NCBI GenBank assembly: GCA_004194705.1
Contig: SADC01000031.1
Span: 186,001 to 250,000 of the forward strand
Origin: Ditylenchus dipsaci
Lineage: Eukaryota > Nematoda > Chromadorea > Rhabditida > Anguinidae
DNA length: 64,000 bases
Reading direction: 5' to 3'
Within the stretch, counting starts at the first letter, position 1; the number at the start of each line of letters is the position of its first letter. Under the pieces are notes generated by a model that worked only from the letters and a program-made list of their open reading frames with translations, was not told where the DNA came from and did not search any database. A program made the translations under genes and the position numbers. Below, piece by piece: positions 42,647 through 55,269 of this stretch.

Positions 42647-45020
42647 ATAATATGTTCAATTTTTGCCGTCAAATCCGTCCCGAAAATTGGCAGGAGTACA
42701 CTTTGTCGAAAGAGCAGTACTGAGTACAGCTGTACAGCACATTTGCTCAACTGTAATTTCTTTATTTTTTTTCTGCAGGATTTGCTAGCTTTTAGTGGCT
42801 TTTCTTTTCTCTGTGCTTCTGGTCATTATCACCGAAAAAACCCCAGAAATGTAGTGAAATTCTGTAAAATCATGGTAGTAAATTTTGTTGAAAATGGATG
42901 TTTGGCTTTAAAGGCTAGGATGAATACTTTTCTATTAGACAATCGTATGCTAAAAAGAAGTACAAAATCATCATCATTGATATGTTCACAAGCTTACCCG
43001 CATGGCGTAAGGTTGTGCATACCCTTACTATGTCTTAACAATTTTCAAAAAAGACCTAGAAAGTAAACAAATTGCCAAAAACTATCACTTTCGCCTTCAT
43101 ATGCCTCAAAAAGGCTGAAATCTAGTCAAAAATAGCTTAAAATGCCATATATCCTCAAGGAGTAAGGAGCAAAATTTTTTGACAAATTTCAAATTTTTTA
43201 AATCAGAAAGTATTAAGAAATACTTCTTTTATATTTTCAAGCAGAAAAAATTATTTCGGGGAGTGATTTTAGATCACATTAGAGTGGACCGGTAAACAGG
43301 AGCAGTACATTTTCTGACAGTTTTATACATTAAAAATAGATTTTATAGAACTTTTTAAACCAGAATGTGACTTTCTGTCTTGACAGACCAAGTTAGGTAA
43401 TTCCCTAATATTATTGTATTTCACCCCATTTTGACCACTGGAGCTGATATGCATTTTTTAGATAAAGTCTTGCTCAGAATCATAGCTGAGGTAAGTGAGT
43501 ACGCGTGAGAGTCTCTAATCCGTCAAGCCCCTGCGCCCGCTTCTGAAGCGCAGGGGGATTGGGTGCTTGGAGTTGAGATGCGCACACCCACATACCTTAG
43601 ACAAAAATCACTCGAAAGTTATTTATTTAAATCATTCAAAACGTACGAAAATTTTCTTAAAGCTCGTGGAAGAAATTTACGCGATACTGAAAAACTTTTA
43701 AAAATTTGACCAGAAAAACGAGTGAAGAACTTTAAATGTTTCTCAGTTTCCATGAATTTTTATTTATTTTTTTGAAAAAGTTGCATCATTTTTGCAGAGC
43801 AGATCTAACGCTAGATTTCAAAATATGACTCATCCTCTGAATGCAAACTCCGCATTCGCACGCGAAAAAAGTTCATGCAGGTTTTTTTATATTCGACGTA
43901 AAGTCTAGACTTTTGTCTGGCCTGTACTCAAATTTTCAAAGGTAAATTTTGAAAAACTACGAAAAAACCTTAAAAACCCTATAACTACGCAACATGAAAA
44001 ATTGATATTTTTTAATATTTTTTGAAAAAACTTTTGTACTAAGCGCCGGATATTCATTTTTGAAAACTCTGCTCGTTAAGCGTATCTGATGTAGATTACC
44101 TTGTATTACTTTTGAAAATTAGCTAAGAAATTTCAAAAAAATCTAAATGAAAACGCGTGTGAAAATTTATGAGAAAGAAAACAACTACTGGTCCGTCTTT
44201 TCTCTGTTTGACGCACATGCATTTTCGTTTGAGTAATTCGTAAATGTATATGCATATGATATTTAAAAATGGCGCTAGTGCCATGTACACCCCAAGCCAG
44301 CAGAGTCAGAATTTGCAACGCCATTTCGATGTTTGACATGGCTTTACCCTGCTTGATGTGAAAAAAGCCTCACACTCTTTTTTTCAGCTTTTCTTCAAAA
44401 TGCTGCATGCTCTTCAAAGATCTTCTTTTCACGTGCGCTACCGCTGCCAACACTCTTCCCTTAGTCGCTTGTGCTGCATCGCGCACATCAGTTCTCTGAT
44501 ACTACCAACCAAGCGTTGTGCAAGCCAGCAATCCCACCCTTGACTAAGCAGAAAGCCTGAAAATAAAAAAACAGAGGAGGAAGGAGCCAAGGAAAAAAAA
44601 CCGCTATTTTTGTTAGCTAGGGCCGAAATAAGCTTATTCAATTTTTATTAATATTTGTTGCGAATAAATTTTTTAGCTAATGCTGAAAATTCTCTAGCGT
44701 GCTGGCCTGCTTGCTTTTTGTCCCTTCTTAAAAAATCACGCTTGAAAAAAGAGCAACCCTCCGAAAGAGCACGCCGCTGTTTCTCTTTATCACTGCATTC
44801 ACGAGAAGTGTATCCTACAAACACATATTATATCAGCTTTGGTTATTACCAAAGCTAAATTTTAATTTTTTTTATTCAGTCGTGTTCTGTCAGATAAAAA
44901 ATTGTTCGTTGGTAGTGCTATTATCTGCTTCTAGATTTGCTGGCAGGCACAGGTATTTAAAACTGAGCATAATTTTCTCGCCGTTCTCACCTTGTTCTTT
45001 GAAAACAGTCTTGTCACAAA

Positions 45021-45271
45021 TACCGTATTTTCTCTAATAGACGGGTACCCCTTGATTCAAAATCGTGCTTGTGGCATTGTGTTTTTAACCCACTTTTTGA
45101 AAAGTTCTGTCAGGCAAGTTATTACTCATTTTGTAGCCAGTGAGATGAGCTACAAAATTAGGGGTAATTTGGGTAGAGCTGTCTTTAAAAAGTGGGTTGA
45201 AAGAAAGAAAACACAATGCCAAAACACGATTTTGAATCAAGGGGTACCCGTCTATTAGAGAAAATACGGTA
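45021..45271. mobile_element. TACCGTA-family MITE, GGGTACCCC subtype (copy 1)
   Basis: Ends TACCGTATTTTCTCTAATAG plus ACGGGTACCCC in both arms. The interior (GCATTGTGTTTTTAACCCAC ... ATGAGCTACAAAATTAGGGG) differs from that of the 19783/40557/60625 subtype. Confidence 0.85.
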
Positions 45272-45401
45272 TCTGGATTCTGATTTTATAATATTTGTTC
45301 GAACCTAAAACTTCGACAAAGTATTTTGGTACTTATTGTGTTGACGCCACCCCGTCCCCTTTCTGAGAAAATACTTAAAATTACGTCATAAGCTATTTTT
45401 T

Positions 45402-46051
45402 CGGCATGGCGAGATCTGCGGATAAACATTTGCGGGTACCTCTTTTGCGAAGTGATTTTTGCGGATACAACTTCTGCGGGCCTACATTTGCGGCAGGAAT
45501 TTTGCGGAACGACATTCGCAGACCGACATTTGCAGAGCGACTTAAATGGAGGGATATTAGCGGAATGACTCTTACGCCGCAGCATTTGCGGATTCGAAAT
45601 TTGCGGAAATAACATTTGCGGAACTACATTAGCGGCAGGATATTTGCGGAATCACATAAAACCGTATTCTCTATAGAAAGTATTTAAAATATACTATTTT
45701 CAGTAGTGCTTTTTAAGTATAACAACGAAAGACAATAATTTTATTCAGGGAACAATAAGTAAGTCGATAATATTTTGGGTCTTATGTTGTTTCCGCAAAT
45801 GTCCTGCCGCAAATGTCGGTCTGTAAATATCCTTCCTCTAACGTCGCTCCTCTAATGTTGTTCCACATAAGTCGTTCTGCAAATGTTTTGCCGCTAATGG
45901 CGGTCTGCAATAGTCGTATCCGCTAATGTTATGTCAGCAAATACCTTTCTGTAAATGTACATACGCAAATGTAGGTCCGCAAAAGTCCTTATGCAAATGT
46001 TACGTCCGCAAATGACCTGCTGCAAATGTTCATCCGCAGATCTCGCCATGC
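45402..46051. mobile_element. 650-bp element with CATTTGCGG subterminal arrays (copy 1)
   Basis: Ends GCATGGCGAGATCTGCGGAT in inverted orientation, flanked by TATTTTTT on both sides (45394-45401, 46052-46059), a possible 8-bp duplication. Each end is an array of about 16-bp units like ACATTTGCGGACC, pointing inward (45410-45655) and outward (45790-46050). The centre (45656-45789) is unique. Homopolymer flanks weaken the TSD claim. Confidence 0.75.
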
Positions 46052-48423
46052 TATTTTTTACTTAATACATAAAAAGAAACATTTCTAATTACTTCTTAAC
46101 CAAAGGCTTAATATTTGTTTCTTTCTTTTCTTTGTCAACACAATAAGTACTGGTTTTTTTAACAGCATAGCAAACTTCCTGTTGTTTTCTCAACAAACTG
46201 CAATATAATCACCGTTGTTTTTATTTATCTTTATATATTGTTCTGCCTATGTATCAGGTTTCAATTTTTTACGTGAAAAGTGGATTTTCAAAAGCATTAA
46301 AAATAAGTGCGAAATTGACGATTTTAACGCTGAGTCGTGTTCGGCTGTTTGCCAGGACAAACCTTATTACTTTTAATACAGGAAAGCAGAACGAAGAAAG
46401 GTTAATATGATTCACATTGCATTTTTTCTTGCTCTGTATAATGGTGCACATTAATATATATAAAAATGACGTTATCACATTTTTCGGTTCTTAAGAATCA
46501 ACACCATTTTCGAAAAATGACACAATTTTTCATTGAAGCGAAATTTTTACATTCAATTGTCCTAAATTTTTAATGATATCTCATCAAAAAGCCCGTAATC
46601 TGCCCTTTTTTCAAGTCATAAATTACTGTATTCGATAATAGGAATTGACGAGATCTGCCATCTTGAAGTTTCATACGCAAAAATCTTAACTTGGTTAGTT
46701 CGTAGGGGCAGCTGACCCGCGAAGAGTGATTTCTTTTTTTATTTTTTTCACCATCGTGTTCAGCGTGAAATTCTGTGCCAGGATGTGCTCTTAAGACAAT
46801 CTGGCATTCTAGTGATAATTTACTAAGTTCGCCGATTTTGAGATGGCTGCAATTTTTTATTTTCTATTATTTCGACAAATCCTTTTTTTAATCTGGCAGA
46901 GGAAGGTGAAGAATTTTATTTGGTACTTTGCACGCCACATTATCAAAACAAACTTCTTTTAAAAAATGCTTTAACATTTGTCCTTGTTTCGAAATCCTTC
47001 GAAATGAAAAAAGAGAAACCGTTCAGCGCGGTAGGATATGCTGACTTTGTAAGGCTTGTTTCGATTTTTTTTACAAAGCTCTGCGCAAGCGATTAGCTAG
47101 CTCACCGAGCTTTAGTGTCAAATCTAAGTGAATAAAAGAGTGGGACAAATAGTTTGTCAATTTGAGGAGTGCCAACAAAAAGAAAATGACGAGAACATGG
47201 TATGTTTTGATTTCTCGTTCTTACATGCGTATGTGTAATTTTAGTAGATGCATGCAAAATAACTGAAAGTGGCTAAAGTACTGTCTGTTTTATCGCTAAG
47301 CCTTAGAAGACTAGTCAAGATATGTAGTAAGATTGTAGAAAAGGCATTAAAATAACCATTCAGCATGTTTATGCTGTCATTTTTCAGTATTTGTTCAAAC
47401 AGTTGAGGAAAAAAATTTGCTTTGATAATGTGGCGTGCACGGTACCAAATAATTTTAATCTTCCTTTATCAGATAAAAAAAGAACTCGTCGAAATGTTAG
47501 AGAAAAAATTACAGCCATTTTAAAATCGGCGAAATTCTCGGACCACCCTGTATAAGCTTCCAAATGAGGTATTACTTGCTTAAAGCAAAGTAAAATGTGT
47601 GAAACATTCATTATTACAAAAATTAAAAAAATTAGATGGGTCAAAAAGTTTAAAACAAAAGATTTTGTATAGTGTCTCTCTAATTTCAAAAAGGTTTAAT
47701 TAAGCTCTTTTTGAGTCGTAAACTATATTCTTGACTATCTATTTGAAACTTTTATTCTTTTTTTTCTACATAGCAATTAACACTCCGAGCCTCATGCGTG
47801 ACTTTTGCCATTTCTGAAGCAGAATTTCATGGAGAACACGATGGCTTTTTTAGATTTTCTTTTCAAATCTAAAAAGCGGTTCAAATTGACCTTTGAAACA
47901 TGTGACCCATATGCCGGGCTCTACAAACTTAGATCAGGCTATAACTTTTTCTACAGATATGATTTTAATCTGTTTCAAAAACTATAAATGCTTCTCATTA
48001 GCTCTTCTATCTTTCTGTAGATTAATAATTATCACTTAGACCAAAAATAAAATTAAATTCATCAAAGATCCCTGAAATGTGAGTTTTGAAAATCGCAGCT
48101 ATTTCACAAAAATGCCTATAACTTTCATTGTATCGATTTTTTTAAGCATACTTTACGGCATCTGAAAAATCACATTCTGCGCTACAAAATGACGTGTTAC
48201 GTTTATTATACGTGCCTCCCAGCCCGACTCACAATACAGTGTTGTAAGTCCGTCTGAGGAATATAAGGATTTTAAGGATTATGTTTTAGATAGCATATTC
48301 GTAAACACTGCACACCCTGTAAAGACAATAAAACATTCCGTGTTTTTTAAAGTATTAAGAATAGTTTTGCACTATTTTCTGTCCTATTTGTGTGAAAAAA
48401 ATTTCAAAAGGCGCGCATTTAAA

Positions 48424-48893
48424 TAATTTTCAAATGAGTATGATGGTATGCATGAATTTCTGAACACCAACCCATTAGTCCACTTAACATTCTCCGGGGT
48501 CTAGTGCATCAAAAGTTTATTGAACTAGGAGAAAACAATACCTTATTCGGTGCGCCACATTTCGAGGGTTCGTCCGGTGTATCATAAGTATTTAGATAAA
48601 CTTTTTGGTATAATAGTTAAATATATAGTGAACACTTGGGATGAGATTCAGAATTTCTTGCAGTGGCGATTGTGAATCGTCATTAGGTGCAATGCAGTTT
48701 TACTTAACCTGAATACCTATAATGCACCGGACGAATCCTCGAAATGTGGCGCGTCGAATAAGGTATATAAGGTTTCTCCTAGTTCAATAAACTTTTGATG
48801 CACTAGACCCCGGAGAATGATAAGTAGACTAATTGGGTTGGTGTTCAGAAATTCATGCATACCATTATACTCATTTGAAAATTATTCATAAGA
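48424..48893. mobile_element. 470-bp TIR element at the centre of the palindrome (copy 1)
   Basis: Inverted ends AATTTTCAAATGAGTATGAT...; arms of about 115 bp contain TCTAGTGCATCAAAAGTTTA and CACATTTCGAGG. It sits exactly where the flanking sequence reverses orientation. The copy at 57978-58443 is its reverse complement. Confidence 0.8.
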
Positions 48894-51597
48894 AAGCATA
48901 GATTACATCAGACCACAGCAACCTAGAACCAGTTTCTAATGTAGAATCTAAATCCATAAACAGATCTTTGAAAAATCACAGAAAAACAGATAATTATAGA
49001 AGTTTATCACAAAAATATATATTTCATAAAATGTAAAGTAGTTTTGAAATGCTTTTTTGGTCTCGAAATTCAGAATGTATGGAAAGAAACTGATATTCAT
49101 AAAAAAGATTGTTCGCTCAGCTACAAAATAAACTATAGATTATGATTTCGTCATGAACCAACTCGAAGATATGAACAAAAATACAAAATATCACTAAAAT
49201 TTTTGACCAAAAATTTAAATGCGCGCCTTTTGAAATTTTTTTCAACACAAATAGGACAGAAATAGTGCAAAACTATTCTTAATACTTTAAAAAACACGGA
49301 ATGTTTATTGTCTTTACAGGGTGTGCAGTGTTTACGAATATGCTATCTAAAACATAATCCTTAAAATCCTTATATTCCTCAGACGGACTTACAACACTGT
49401 ATTGTGAGTCGGGCTGGGAGGCACGTATAATAACGTAACACGTCATTTTGTAGCGCAGAATGTGATTTTTCAGATGCCGTAAAGTATGCTTTAAAAAAAT
49501 CGATACAATGAAAGTTATAGGCATTTTTGTGAAATAGCTGCGATTTTCAAAACTCACATTTCAGGGATCTTTGATGAATTTAATTTTTATTTTTGGTCTA
49601 AGTGATAATTATTAATCTACAGAAAGATAGAAGAGCTAATGAGAAGCATTTATAGTTTTTGAAACAGATTAAAATCATATCTGCAGAAAAAGTTATAGTC
49701 TGATCTAAGTTTGTAGAGCCCGGCATATGGGTCACATGTTTCAAAGGTCAATTTGAACCACTTTTTAGATTTGAAAAGAAAATCTGAAAAAGCCATCGTG
49801 TTCTCCATGAAATTCTGCTTCAGAAATGGCAAAAGTCACGCATGAGGCTCGGAGTGTTAATTGCTATGTAGAAAAAAAAGAATAAAAAGTTTCAAATAGA
49901 TAGTCAAGAATATAGTTTACGACTCAAAAAGAGCTTTAATTAAACCTTTTGAAATTAGAGAGACACTATACAAAATCTTTTTGTTTTAAACTTTTTGACC
50001 CATCTAATTTTTTTTAATTTTTGTAATAATGAATGTTTCACACATTTTACTTTTGCTTTAAGCAAGTAATACCTCATTTGGAAGCTTATACAGGGTGGTC
50101 CGAGAATTTCGCCGATTTTAAAATGGCTGTAATTTTTTCTCTAACATTTCGACGAGTTCTTTTTTTATCTGATAAAGGAAGATTAAAATTATTTGGTACC
50201 GTGCACAGCCACATTATCAAAGCAATTTTTTTCCTCAACTGTTTGAACAAATACTGAAAAATGACAGCATAAACATGCTGAATGGTTATTTTTAATGCCT
50301 TTTCTACAATCTTACTACATATCTTTGACTAGTCTTCTAAGGCTTAGCGATAAACAGACAGTACTTTAGCCACTTTCAGTTATTTTTGCATGCATCTACT
50401 AAAATTACACATACGCATGTAAGAACGAGAAATCAAAACATACCATGTTCTCGTCATTTTCTTTTTGTTGGCACTCCTCAAATTGACAAACTATTTGTCC
50501 CACTCTTTTATTCACTTAGATTTGACACTAAAGCTCGGTGAGCTAGCTAATCGCTTGCGCAGAGCTTTGTAAAAAAAATCGAAACAAGCCTTACAAAGTC
50601 AGCATATCCTACCGCGCTGAACGGTTTCTCTTTTTTCATTTCGAAGGATTTCGAAAACAAGGACAATGTTAAAGCATTTTTTAAAAGAAGTTTGTTTTGA
50701 TAATGTGGCGTGCAAAGTACCAAATAAAATTCTTCACCTTCCTCTGCCAGATAAAAAAAAAGGATTTGTCGAAATAATAGAAAATAAAAAATTGCAGCCA
50801 TCTCAAAATCGGCGAACTTAGTAAATTATCACTAGAATGCCAGATTGTCTTAAGAGCACATCCTGGCACAGAATTTCACGCTGAACACGATGGTGAAAAA
50901 AATAAAAAAAGAAATCACTCTTCGCGGGTCAGCTGCCCCTACGAACTAACCAAGTTAAGATTTTTGCGTATGAAACTTCAAGATGGCAGATCTCGTCAAT
51001 TCCTATTATCGAATACAGTAATTTATGACTTGAAAAAAGGGCAGATTACGGGCTTTTTGATGAGATATCATTAAAAATTTAGGACAATTGAATGTAAAAA
51101 TTTCGCTTCAATGAAAAAATTGTGTCATTTTTCGAAAATGGTGTTGATTCTTAAGAACCGAAAAAATGTGATAACGTCATTTTTTTATATATTAATGTGC
51201 ACCATTATACAGAGCAAGAAAAAATGCAATGTGAATCATATTAACCTTTCTTCGTTCTGCTTTCCTGTATTAAAAAGTAATAAGGTTTGTCCTGGCAAAC
51301 AGCCGAACACGACTCAGCGTTAAAATCGTCAATTTCGCACTTATTTTTAATGCCTTTGAAAATCCACTTTTCACGTAAAAATTTGAAACCTGATACATAG
51401 GCAGAACAATATATAAAGATAAATAAAAACAACGGTGATTATATTGCAGTTTGTTGAGAAAACAACAGGAAGTTTGCTATGCTGTTAAAAAAACCAGTAC
51501 TTATTGTGTTGACAAAGAAAAAGAAAGAAACAAATATAAGCCTTTGGTTAAGAAAGTAATTAGAAATGTTTCTTTTTATGTATTAAGTAAAAAAATA

Positions 51598-51784
51598 GCA
51601 TGGCGAGATCTGCGGATGAAACATTTGCAGCAGGTCATTTGCGGACGTAACATTTGCATAAGGACTTTTGCGGACCTACATTTGCGTATGTACATTTACA
51701 GAAAGGTATTTGCTGACATAACATTAGCGGATACGACTATTGCAGACCGCCATTAGCGGCAAAACATTTGCAGAACGACTTATG
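51598..51784. repeat. Truncated, inverted copy of the CATTTGCGG array element
   Basis: Begins GCATGGCGAGATCTGCGGAT and breaks off at GAACGACTTATGT, where it is joined to CAACAACAATTG of the second direct copy. Confidence 0.85.
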
Positions 51785-54234
51785 TCAACAACAATTGTCC
51801 TATGCTCATGCTTTACCACCTATTGTGAGGGTGGAAGATGTATAAATAAATATGTTCAATTTTTGCCGTCAAATCCCGTCCCGAAAATTGGCAGGAGTAC
51901 ACTTTGTCGAAAGAGCAGTACTGAGTACAGCTGTACAGCACATTTGCTCAACTGTAATTTCTTTATTTTTTTCTGCAGGATTTGCTAGCTTTTAGTGGCT
52001 TTTCTTTTTCTCTGTGCTTCTGGTCATTATCACCGAAAAAACCCCAGAAATGTAGTGAAATTCTGTAAAATCATGGTAGTAAAATTTTGTTGAAAAATGG
52101 ATGTTTGGCTTTAAAGGCTAGGATGAATACTTTTTATTAGACAATCGTATGCTAAAAAGAAGTACAAAATCATCATCATTGATATGTTCACAAGCTTACC
52201 CGCATGGCGTAAGGTTGTGCATACCCTTACTATGTCTTAACAATTTTCAAACCAAAGACCCTAGAAAGTAAACAAATTGCCAAAAACTATCACTTTCGCC
52301 TTCATATGCCTCAAAAAGGCTGAAATCTAGTCAAAAATAGCTTAAAAATGCCATATATCCTCAAGGAGTAAGGAGCAAAATTTTTTGACAAATTTCAAAT
52401 TTTTTTAAATCAAAAGTATTAAAGAAATACTTCTTTTATATTTTCAAGCAGAAAAAATTATTTCGGGGAGTGATTTTAGATCACATTAGAGTGGACCGGT
52501 AAACAGGAGCAGTACCATTTTCTGACAGTTTTATACATTAAAATAGATTTTATAGAACTTTTTAAACCAGAATGTGACTTTCTGTCTTGACAGACCAAAG
52601 TTAGGTAAATTCCCTAATATTATTGTATTTCACCCATTTTGACCACTGGAGCTGATATGCATTTTTTAGATAAAGTCTTGCTCAGAATCATAGCTGAGGT
52701 AAGTGAGTACGCGTGAGAGTCTCTAATCCGTCAAGCCCCCTGCGCCCGCTTCTGAAGCGCAGGGGGATTGGGTGCTTGGAGTTGAGATGCGCACACCCAC
52801 ATACCTTAGACAAAAATCACTCGAAAGTTATTTATTTAAATCATTCAAAACGTACGAAAATGTTTCTTAAAGCTCGTGGAAGAAATTTTACGCGATACTG
52901 AAAAACTTTTAAAATTTGACCAGAAAAACGAGTGAAGAACTTTAAATGTTTCTCAGTTTCCATGAATTTTTATTTATTTTTTTGAAAAAGTTGCATCATT
53001 TTTGCAGAGCAGATCTAACGCTAGATTTCAAATATGACTCATCCTCTGAAATGCAAACTCCGCATTCGCACGCGAAAAAAGTTCATGCAGGTTTTTTTTA
53101 TATTCGACGTAAAGTCTAGACTTTTGTCTGGCCTGTACTCAAATTTTCAAAGGTAAATTTTGAAAAACTACGAAAAAACCTTAAAAACCCTATAACTACG
53201 CAACATGAAAAATTGATATTTTTTAATATTTTTTGAAAAAAACTTTTGTACTAAGCGCCGGATATTCATTTTTGAAAACTCTGCTCGTTAAGCGTATCTG
53301 ATGTAGATTACCTTGTATTACTTTTGAAAATTAGCTAAGAAATTTCAAAAAAATCTAAATGAAAACGCGTGTGAAAATTTATGAGAAAGAAAACAACTAC
53401 TGGTCCCGTCTTTTCTCTGTTTGACGCACATGCATTTTCGTTTGAGTAATTCGTAAATGTATATGCATATGATATTAAAAAATGGCGCTAGTGCCATGTA
53501 CACCCCAAGCCAGCAGAGTCAGAATTTGCAACGCCATTTCGATGTTTGACATGGCTTTACCCTGCTTGATGTGAAAAAAGCCTCACACTCTTTTTTTCAG
53601 CTTTTCTTCAAAATGCTGCATGCTCTTCAAAGATCTTCTTTTCACGTGCGCTACCGCTGCCAACACTCTTCCCTTAGTCGCTTGTGCTGCATCGCGCACA
53701 TCAGTTCTCTGATACTACCCAACCAAGCGTTGTGCAAGCCAGCAATCCCACCCTTGACTAAGCAGAAAGCCTGAAAATAAAAAAAACAGAGGAGGAAGGA
53801 GCCAAGGAAAAAAAACCGCTATTTTTGTTAGCTAGGGCCGAAATAAGCTTATTCAATTTTTATTAATATTTGTTGCGAATAAATTTTTTAGCTAATGCTG
53901 AAAATTCTCTAGCGTGCTGGCCTGCTTGCTTTTTGTCCTTCTTAAAAAATCACGCTTGAAAAAGAGCAACCCCTCCGAAAGAGCACGCCGCTGTTTCTCT
54001 TTATCACTGCATTCACGAGAAGTGTATCCTACAAACACATATTATATCAGCTTTGGTTATTACCAAAGCTAAATTTTAATTTTTTTATTCAGTCGTGTTC
54101 TGTCAGATAAAAAAATTGTTCGTTGGTAGTGCTATTATCTGCTTCTAGATTTGCTGGCAGGCACAGGTATTTAAAACTGAGCATAATTTTCTCGCCGTTC
54201 TCACCTTGTTCTTTGAAAACAGTCTTGTCACAAA

Positions 54235-54487
54235 TACCGTATTTTCTCTAATAGACGGGTACCCCTTGATTCAAAATCGTGCTTGTGGCATTGTGTTTTT
54301 AACCCACTTTTTGAAAAGTTCTGTCAGGCAAGTTATTACTCATTTTGTAGCCAGTGAGATGAGCTACAAAATTAGGGGTAATTTGGGTAGAGCTGTCTTT
54401 AAAAAGTGGGTTGAAAGAAAGAAAACACAATGCCAAAAACACGATTTTGAATCAAGGGGGTACCCGTCTATTAGAGAAAATACGGTA
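54235..54487. mobile_element. TACCGTA-family MITE, GGGTACCCC subtype (copy 2)
   Basis: Duplicate of 45021-45271, with two extra homopolymer bases. Confidence 0.85.
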
Positions 54488-54618
54488 TCTGGATTCTGAT
54501 TTTATAATATTTGTTCGAACCTAAAACTTCGACAAAGTATTTTGGTACTTATTGTGTTGACGCCACCCCGTCCCCTTTCTGAGAAAATACTTAAAAATTA
54601 CGTCATAAGCTATTTTTT

Positions 54619-55269
54619 CGGCATGGCGAGATCTGCGGATAAACATTTGCGGGTACCTCTTTTGCGAAGTGATTTTTGCGGATACAACTTCTGCGGGCCT
54701 ACATTTGCGGCAGGAATTTTGCGGAACGACATTCGCAGACCGACATTTGCAGAGCGACTTAAATGGAGGGATATTAGCGGAATGACTCTTACGCCGCAGC
54801 ATTTGCGGATTCGAAATTTGCGGAAATAACATTTGCGGAACTACATTAGCGGCAGGATATTTGCGGAATCACATAAAAACCGTATTCTCTATAGAAAGTA
54901 TTTAAAAATATACTATTTTCAGTAGTGCTTTTTAAGTATAACAACGAAAGACAATAATTTATTCAGGGAACAATAAGTAAGTCGATAATATTTTGGGTCT
55001 TATGTTGTTTCCGCAAATGTCCTTCCGCAAATGTCGGTCTGTAAATATCCTTCCTCTAACGTCGCTCCTCTAATGTTGTTCCACATAAGTCGTTCTGCAA
55101 ATGTTTTGCCGCTAATGGCGGTCTGCAATAGTCGTATCCGCTAATGTTATGTCAGCAAATACCTTTCTGTAAATGTACATACGCAAATGTAGGTCCGCAA
55201 AAGTCCTTATGCAAATGTTACGTCCGCAAATGACCTGCTGCAAATGTTCATCCGCAGATCTCGCCATGC
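54619..55269. mobile_element. 650-bp element with CATTTGCGG subterminal arrays (copy 2)
   Basis: Duplicate of 45402-46051, again flanked by TATTTTTT (54611-54618 and 55270-55277). Confidence 0.75.

Larger units (their letters stand above)
42586..48424 (+). repeat. 5.8-kb direct duplication, copy 1
   Basis: Matches 51785-57654 in the same orientation almost base for base, apart from many one-base homopolymer differences (copy 1 is often one base shorter). It contains a TACCGTA MITE, a 650-bp element with CATTTGCGG arrays and several open frames that I do not accept as genes. Confidence 0.9.
47776..51784. repeat. 4.0-kb inverted duplication, partner of 55083-59089
   Basis: This segment is the reverse complement of 55083-59089, nearly identical along its length. 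It overlaps the end of direct copy 1, passes through the 470-bp palindromic element and ends abruptly inside the CATTTGCGG array element at 51784, where direct copy 2 begins. Confidence 0.88.

Noticed and set aside
45286..45615. 109-codon minus-strand frame rich in Cys, Lys and Ser (also at 54521-54832)
   Set aside because: The apparent periodicity comes from translating the CATTTGCGG array; the opposite strand gives an equally open frame.
45410..46050. Regular short repeats resembling a CRISPR array
   Set aside because: Units are degenerate with no unique spacers, they form inverted ends of a mobile element, and the genome is eukaryotic.
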